Source: Escallonia rubra (Eukaryota; Streptophyta; Magnoliopsida; Escalloniales; Escalloniaceae). Taken from it: DNA of 64,000 bases. Shown in pieces: positions 57,421 to 64,000 of the stretch. Numbering within the stretch: the first letter of the stretch is position 1; each line of letters starts with the position of its first letter. Made by a program: the position numbers and the translations under genes. The stretch covers positions 186,001 to 250,000 of the forward strand of contig JAVXUO010002690.1 in NCBI GenBank assembly GCA_033065855.1. Direction: 5' to 3'. The notes beneath the pieces are model-generated. The model worked only from the letters and a program-made list of their open reading frames with translations, did not search any database and was not told the DNA's origin.

Positions 57421-58960
57421 TAACTACAAGATCCCGAAGAGGACAATTCGCAAGCCCAAACATCATTTCAAACATGAACCGAGGAACCGTCATCAATTTG
57501 CCAGCGAAGGTCAAGTCGCAAAAGATTTAAGAGTTGTATATGTTGAAAATATCTAGGAAAGTGTATGGTGTGTTTAACTTTTGGAGTGATGTTTTTATAT
57601 GAAGGTTAGGATTTCTATGTTTTTCTTTTTCAAAAACTTAATGTGTTTAGGACCTATTTACCGGTACACGTCACTGAATTCAACAGGTGAAAGCAATCAA
57701 CAAAGTCAACCTAATAAATCTAAAACACGCCATCCATCGTACATGAAACCGAGAAAATATCGAAAAACCCAAGAAAATGTCAATGCACGAAATTGGGCCA
57801 TGGCCGCCCAAAATTGGCCAGGCTATCCAAAAGGATGATGAGGTTTATAGAATCATCAACTTTCAAGCCGATCTCAAAATGATGACGTGCTTCAACTATT
57901 GAAGCTTCGGTTAATTTATCTCACATGCCAACCTCAAACGAGCTCTAAAGAAGCGACCACCAAGACCGAATTAGTGCCTAGCACAAGATAGCCAACAAGC
58001 GATCAAACAAGTTTCTTCTGGGTAAAAGTTTTAAGGAGACTGGGCTCCCGTACATCACTTCAAGTGTGCAAGATGAAGATAGTCGACGTCTATGAAGAGT
58101 GGGCCTCGGTGCTGTTCATTCATATAAAGCGAAGGGGCCGCTTTATCTGAACAAAGCGTCTGGGATGCCCAAGTTCTACTGCCTTAGGCAAGCCCTGGGC
58201 TTGCAGCCTGATGAATCTCCATATGGGCTTAACAGAATTATTTCTACAGGCCTAATGCCTAAACCAAGGCTTCTCTCAACTCAAACTTGGAATGATTTTA
58301 GTGTTGAGAAAGAGGCACTATTATATTCTTGCCTCCTAGGTCCTCCCCAAATTGCTCATATGATTTTCAGACATTATTGAAGAAACCAAAATGATTGGTC
58401 TTCATGCTATTATGTTTTGGAGAACGTCATTGTATCTACCTTATTAGGCTCTTTCACCCTCATATTTGTCGCTAAGAAATGTAGTAGTGACAAAACATTA
58501 ACTTTTTTTAGCAACAAATGAGGTGCGAACAAGCATAAAAAAGATATAGAAGTAGAACTTGTAAGCCATATACAATACGGAGTATATTGTTAACTTTGTA
58601 GGATTTTTCAACTCTTGTGGTTTCTGTTTAATATGGTTTTTAGTTACAGCTTGCATCATTATCGTCATTAAATTACATTCTTTTAAGTATAATCATCCAG
58701 GAATAAATTGAAAAACTGAAGCACTTTGAAGATAATGGATAGAAAAATAACCAAATTAAAAGGAGAGGAGTGGATGAGATCAATCCAGACTTTGAAAGGT
58801 AGGTTGTTTATTTGTTTGGTCAGAACATTGAAAGGTACTCACTCAACCATTCCTCCTAACAAAATAATGTTCAAGGTCCCTCTTCCCCGTTGGTCCTGAC
58901 CCTCTCGTCCTCCCAAATAGTTGACACTGATATTCTCCCAAACCTCTGTGATTCCCAAAG
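57421..58960. other. Intergenic and upstream of DUF247 gene
   Basis: Mixed sequence at 57900-58380 includes GC-richer stretches with no known domain. The promoter of the DUF247 gene should lie just before 58961; no clear TATA box was identified. Confidence 0.4.
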
Positions 58961-60923
58961 ATGGGCAGCAATTCAACACCTGAAGCAGCCCCACACCATG
59001 CCATCAAGATATGGGAGGTAAACAAAGACAGATTAGCTTCGATGGAACGGAAAATCTCCGATAAGCCGCGCTTGTTAAGCAAATCGGCTGGTCACAGCAC
59101 ATGTTGCATTTTTAGAGTCCCCCAGAGCCTTGTTGACATCAACGGTCGATCCTACCAGCCCCACATAATCTCAATAGGCCCATACCACCACGGCGAGCCA
59201 CACCTGGAGATGATAGAGGAGCACAAGTGGCGGTTTCTCGGCACGTTACTAAGTCGCACGCAAGGCAAAGAACTGGCCCTGGCGGACTACTTGCAGGCCA
59301 TACAACCACTGGAAAGGGAGGTGAGGGCGTGTTACTCCGAGACCGTGCGGTTCAACACCGACGAATTCATTGAAATGTTGGTGCTCGATGGTTGCTTCAT
59401 CATCGAGCTGTTTCGGAAAATTGTTGGGCTGGTTCCATGGGAGGAGGATGACCCGCTTATTTCCATGTCATGGGTGTACGCTTTCTTCCTAAGGGATCTT
59501 CTCAGACTCGAAAATCAAATCCCATTTTTTGTGCTGAAATGCTTGTTTGAGCTTACAAGGATGCCGAGTGAAGTCGATGGTCCCTCCTTGGCCACTGTGG
59601 CGTTGCACTTTTTCAACAACAGCTTGCAAAGGCCGGATGAAGTCATCGCGAAGCATCATAACCTTGAAGGCAGGCATTTACTCGACTTTCTTCGATCTAG
59701 TTTGATCCCACCCGATTTCAAAGAGCCTCAACTTGGCTGCAAGTCACAGCCCCATTTTATTGAATGTGTCTCAAAGCTTCGTCGTGCAGGTGTGTGGTCT
59801 TCTCTTGCTATCTTTTTTGTGTTCACTTTCCAAATGTCCTCAAAGTAGACGACGAATTAATTATCTTTTTGAAAGTTAGGTTGATCTATGTTTAAAGTGT
59901 TGATAAATACTACTTTTAGCGACACGTTCTAGTTCAAACTGTCCATGAAAGTCAGCTTTCTTCAACTTTTTACGGAGGGATTAAGTTGATTATAAATACT
60001 CGATCGGTTAACTTCCTAGTTTGGTGAAAATGTAACATTTTATTGATGAAAAAGAGTGAAAAAGCATATAAAATTGTGGAATAGCATTTCTCAAAAGTTA
60101 TATTCCCACAATATTGTGCATTTTCACCCATTATTTACTGCCCAAAATGTATTCGCCCCAAATTGTTAAAGCCTCTTAAGATCAAGGAGATAGTGTAGTA
60201 GTACATGCATCTTCCTAGAACGGTGGCTCGTAAAATGAAGATATTATTGCTTAGCGAGAGATGAGGCGTGAAAGTAGACTAGCTTGCACGTGCGACTTAA
60301 GGCTAGAACAGAGAAATGCCCGCTAGATTATGCTAAATCCTTCGACTCAGAGCAAGAGCAGAGAAATCCTGACCATTACTCGATCTGTCATCTTGGTGTT
60401 TGCAGGTATCATACTCAGTCAAGAAGAGGCTTACAGCTTCTTGGTGATAAACTTCAAACGTGGGGTGATCCAAATGCCAGCGATCACAATTGATGATTTC
60501 ATGGGCTCATTTTTGCTGAACTGCGTGGCATATGAGCAATGTCACAGCAGTTGTTCCAAGCACATGACAACTTATGCCACTTTCTTGGATTGCCTCATAA
60601 ACACAGGCAGGGATGTGGAGTATCTGTGTGACAGGAACATTATTGAGAACTATTTTGGAGCAGATGCCGAGGTGGCCAAGTTCATCAATAATTTGGGGAA
60701 AGATGTCACATTTGACATTGATCTGTGCTACCTGGCCAAAGTATTCACTGATGTGAATCAGTACTACAGGAATGGTTGGCATGTTCAATGGGCCAGCTTT
60801 AGGTACACTTACTTTGACACGCCATGGTCATTCATATCAGCAGTGGCTGCATTAATTCTTCTAGTTTTAACCGTGCTTCAGACACTTTACACCGTCCTTG
60901 GATACGTTAGTTCATCTCCTTGA
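58961..60923 (+). CDS. DUF247 (UPF0481) family protein
   Basis: Two exons, 58961-59789 and 60406-60923, with a phase-1 616-bp GT..AG intron; 448 residues, normal for the family. Hallmarks in order: CCIFRVPQSL (48-57), PHIISIGPYHHGEPHLEMIE (67-86), a LVLDGCFIIELFRK segment, LRDLLRLENQIPFFVL, CVSKLRRAG at the exon junction, then FKRGVIQMPAITIDDF, FLLNCVAYEQCH, LDCLINTGRDVEYLC and a C-terminal hydrophobic segment (about 418-440) that should anchor the protein in a membrane. DUF247 proteins have no settled biochemical role in general; some act in self-incompatibility of grasses, which cannot be assumed here. The ATG at 58961 is the first in frame; a second Met at residue 28 is less likely. No stops or frameshifts were seen, so the gene appears functional. 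Confidence 0.93.
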
Positions 60924-61740
60924 GTGCATTCGGGAGTTGTACCTTATGATGCCCTTTTAGTACTTTTTGTTGGAGGAAGTGTACACACTATTCTTAAAAT
61001 GTTTTTCGGAGGTGCATATATTAAGCATTGGGTTTGTTAAATATTTACTTTCTTGGTATCTTATCTGCCTTTCCTTAGGATAGAAGCTTTGGTATATGTT
61101 CTTGAAGAAGGGATCAGTTTTGAAATGAAATTAACATACAAGATCACGTACAAGACGTTTCCGATTCACCGGAATTTGTATTAAGAAAAATTGTTATACA
61201 CCACGACAAAAAGAAGTAGTGAAAATCTGTAGGAGCGAAAGAAGAAAATATTTGTCAGGGGACGAATGTAGGTAAATAGCATATCATCTACGGGTGCGGC
61301 AAAAAAGTAAAAAAATTTACAAAGAGGCTAAGGCCAAAGAAAGAGACCGTGACACCAGCGTTTTCAGTCCCTTAATTGATTGTGTGTAAAATTATTGACT
61401 TATCCTCTTTCTTTCCTAAAATTTCATTTTCCCTTTATGTGCATAAGAAGACATAATAACGTCCGTTAGAAATTGACACAAACCTAATATTTCACCTTTA
61501 CGATATTGAAAAGATTGTCTTTGACTCTTCTCTTTGGAGTTCAAGTGAAATGGAAGTTTGATAACATTCTTAGGACACGTTTCGTCAAGTGTACGTGCGT
61601 AAATGACAAGAAAAGCTGGCCACTATTTGGTTAAGACTGATGGCGCGACTAGAGTTATAAGACCTTGGACGGGCAGCATCGAATAAATTCCAACCCCTAA
61701 TACGAAGATATATAATGACAATTTTTTCTTTAGAGTTATT
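60924..61740. other. 3' flank of DUF247 gene, nothing recognised
   Basis: AT-rich sequence without repeat borders or frames of note. Confidence 0.45.
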
Positions 61741-62908
61741 TAGGGCTGAAAGTTGTTTTGGATTTTTTTATGGGTTTAATCGACCAACTCAAGAAAATGT
61801 TTTTGCTCAGACCAACCTAACCCACTTAGTTACAAAATAAGTTCAATACTATAGAGTTATGTTGAGTTAGGCTTATAAGAAAAATTTATTTAAAAGCTCA
61901 TATTCTGTTGGTTAATTCCATAAACAAGAACCCCAGCAACACTTGCAGTCTCATTGCCATCAGTGCCGACCTCTGCTGGCAGTAGTCCCTGCCGACATCC
62001 ATGTTGTTGTCTCCACTGTCGGCCGCAAACTCTACAGGCAGCCGCTGCCTACATACGCTAACTTCTAGCACCAGCCGCAGCCACCATGCCGACGCCGTCA
62101 CTATCTACCACCATTAGGGGTCGGCTGCCTACCCCCAGCCCTAGGTCACCACAACCCTGCTGCCGGCAGCTGGTTGCTGGCCGTTGCTGGAGCTCACCTC
62201 TGGCAGTCATCGCCACCGGCTCTTTTTGCCACCTTTCTATCCTCCGCTGCCGACAGCGGCCGTGACTGGCTGTCGATGGTGGAGGATAGAGGGCTGCCAG
62301 TCACAGCCACTGCCGGTTGCTACCTACCTCCAGTTGTAACAGCCGGGGCTGTTGCCTCCACTACTATTGCCTGCCGCCAGCCCTTCATCGCAAATAGCAA
62401 AATCCTTACTAATTACCGAAAGCTATGAAAATAGCAAAATCTTAAGGGGTCGAGAAATATGGCAAATGGTTGAGGAGAGCTCTAATAGGCCTTGAACCGA
62501 TAAGCTGACCATCTATCTGCCATTGGCTTAAACAATTATTTGAAAATGACTCCTAGCTAGCTTATCTTGTGTGATGATGCCGGCTCAACTTGACATAGAT
62601 AATGAACTGAACTACTTGGAACTGTTGCTCGCTTGATAGCTTTGGCATCGCCGCTACCAACTATCGTCTGTTGCCACCACCTGCCACCAACGTTGTCAAC
62701 CATCAACCATCACTTTATTTTGCTGTTTAAAATAAAAAAAAGTCTTACTTTATTTCTATCAATTTATTTTTAAACTCAAATATACCCGGCCAATGTAACC
62801 CAATTAATTCAATTCTTTATGGGGTTAAAGTTTGTCGTGCCTCAAAGCAAATGGGTTTTTCTTAAGCTGGGTACAAATTCAACCCAACCTACCCAAGTTA
62901 CACCCTTA
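61741..62908. mobile_element. Degenerate hAT-like non-autonomous element
   Basis: Starts TAGGGCTGAAAGTTG and ends CAAGTTACACCCTTA, inverted with mismatches. Both flanks carry AACCCA / GGGTTAGG motifs (AACCTAACCCACTTAG near 61815; AACCCAACCTACCCAAG near 62880), and the middle (61960-62390) is GC-rich like the hAT element at 15502-16582. No matching 8-bp duplication was found. Confidence 0.45.
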
Positions 62909-64000
62909 AATTAAATAGATGCTAGGGGTCATCTGCACACACAATGCATGTGTAATTAAACAAATATATGTAAATTAATCGGCACAAAAGAACAAATGCT
63001 AGATATGAAGCTAAAAAGATAGAGACGAAGAGGAAATCAGCGAAGTTGAGTAAAGATGTTGACGGTTGGATATTTGAGTAGAGTGGTTCGAATAATGTGG
63101 ATGAAGAAGTCTTAGAGTTCGTTTGTGAATGATTCTAAGAAGCATATTTCAACTTAAATTTTAATCAGTTCTTAAAATTAGATTTAATCTACTTTAAGCA
63201 GAATAAGTTTACTTTTGGCAAAAGTAGTTGTAATCTAACTTAAAGCTGAAAAAAGTATTTGCAAAAACAATGTTTGAATCAGCTCCACTATGACAAAATG
63301 ACAATAAATGACACTTACCAAACAAATTCGATTAAATCTGAGGCTAGTATGGTAAGTTAGAAGGTCAAACCTGATTATAGGAAAAAAGTGATTATTTCAT
63401 AATCCTCACTTTCCAGGATTATGAATTTAATCAGTTTTATACTTTTTGAGGCTAATTATATCTCTTAATTTTTTTGCCGAACAGATTAAATCAGTTTTGA
63501 CCATCCCAAAATTTAATCCCGACCACTCTCTTAATTGTGATTAAAAATTAAAAAAAAGGCTCGATGCTCTCGCTTAATAATATTAAATGTTAAGAGATTT
63601 TTAACAATGACGTTGATCAACTTTTCTTTACATTAAAGTTAGTATATTATGAAAATATGTAGTTAAAAATTAAAAAAAGGCTCGATGCTCTTGCTTAATA
63701 ATATTAAAAGTTTCTAATTAAATACTGGTCAACAGAGGCCTAAAGATTTTCTTACTCAAGGAGGAATCCCGAGCCCATGTGTGCTAGGAGTCCTCAGAGC
63801 TGTTGCTCCAACGAGTAAGGAAATTAGTGAGAGGTCGGATCTGAATACTTCGAAGTAACTGCAGAATTGCAGTTTTATAATTATCATCACTGAAAAGACA
63901 AATCTAACAATTTTTTAGCGACAAAAGAATCCCAACTCAACGGGGTCTGGCAGGTTGCATGGAGATAGAAGAGTCGGCTTTGATTGTAGTGAACAAGTTG
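62909..64000. other. Intergenic to window end, nothing recognised as a gene
   Basis: AT-rich. Contains a duplicated 50-bp segment (63541-63590 and 63663-63712). The last 100 bases do not show a recognisable exon. Confidence 0.4.
63541..63712. repeat. 50-bp direct repeat, 122-bp spacing
   Basis: TTAAAAATTAAAAAAAGGCT followed by CGATGCTCTCGCTTAATAAT at 63541-63590 recurs with about two changes at 63663-63712. Confidence 0.88.

Overview
This is nuclear DNA from a flowering plant, very probably a eudicot. It has AT-rich introns with GT..AG junctions, three plant-specific gene families (DUF662, TRM/DUF4378-like, DUF247) and dense plant transposon content: Ty3/gypsy, Ty1/copia, TRIM, LINE, CACTA, hAT, Mutator-like and Stowaway elements. 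I see no tRNA, rRNA, CRISPR or organelle genes. The species cannot be named from the sequence.

Only three host genes are supported, all on the + strand. (1) 1-1594: the last four exons of a DUF662 / RAB6-interacting-golgin-like coiled-coil gene, with its 5' part outside the window. (2) 35065-38656: a complete three-exon gene for a 504-residue TRM27/28-like protein. (3) 58961-60923: a complete two-exon DUF247 gene of 448 residues. From memory, the same order (DUF662, TRM, DUF247) occurs as direct neighbours in Arabidopsis (At2g36410-36420-36430). If so, this is an old gene block pushed apart by transposons.

The gene 1 to gene 2 gap (about 33 kb) holds, in order: a LINE RNase H relic (5.1 kb), a probable copia solo LTR (6.3-6.9 kb), small MITEs, a 319-bp poly(A)-tailed retroposed insert with 15-bp target duplications (12.4 kb), a hAT element with a perfect 8-bp duplication (15.5-16.6 kb), a hAT-like remnant (18.4 kb), a GC-rich solo LTR (20.8-22.7 kb), a TRIM with a MITE inside it (23.2-24.25 kb), a second GC-rich solo LTR (24.3-26.5 kb), a Mutator-like MITE, Stowaway MITEs and another LINE RNase H relic (33.6 kb).

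The gene 2 to gene 3 gap (about 20 kb) is dominated by a CACTA transposon (40745-51665, TSD TCG). It carries pieces of at least two host genes: an amino-acid-transporter C-terminus and an intact HMA-domain exon. A 7.8-kb non-autonomous gypsy element with LTRs, a PBS and a decayed gag but no pol has landed inside it (TSD AGCAT). Further on, a minus-strand LINE (54.6-57.4 kb) is split by a hAT element (55284-56756) that itself carries a calmodulin-like EF-hand fragment.

The most notable points are the preserved gene order, gene capture by both a CACTA and a hAT element, the gag-only retroelement family with minisatellite-filled LTRs in several states, and a TRIM whose 5' LTR and internal region together resemble a tRNA-type Pol III promoter.
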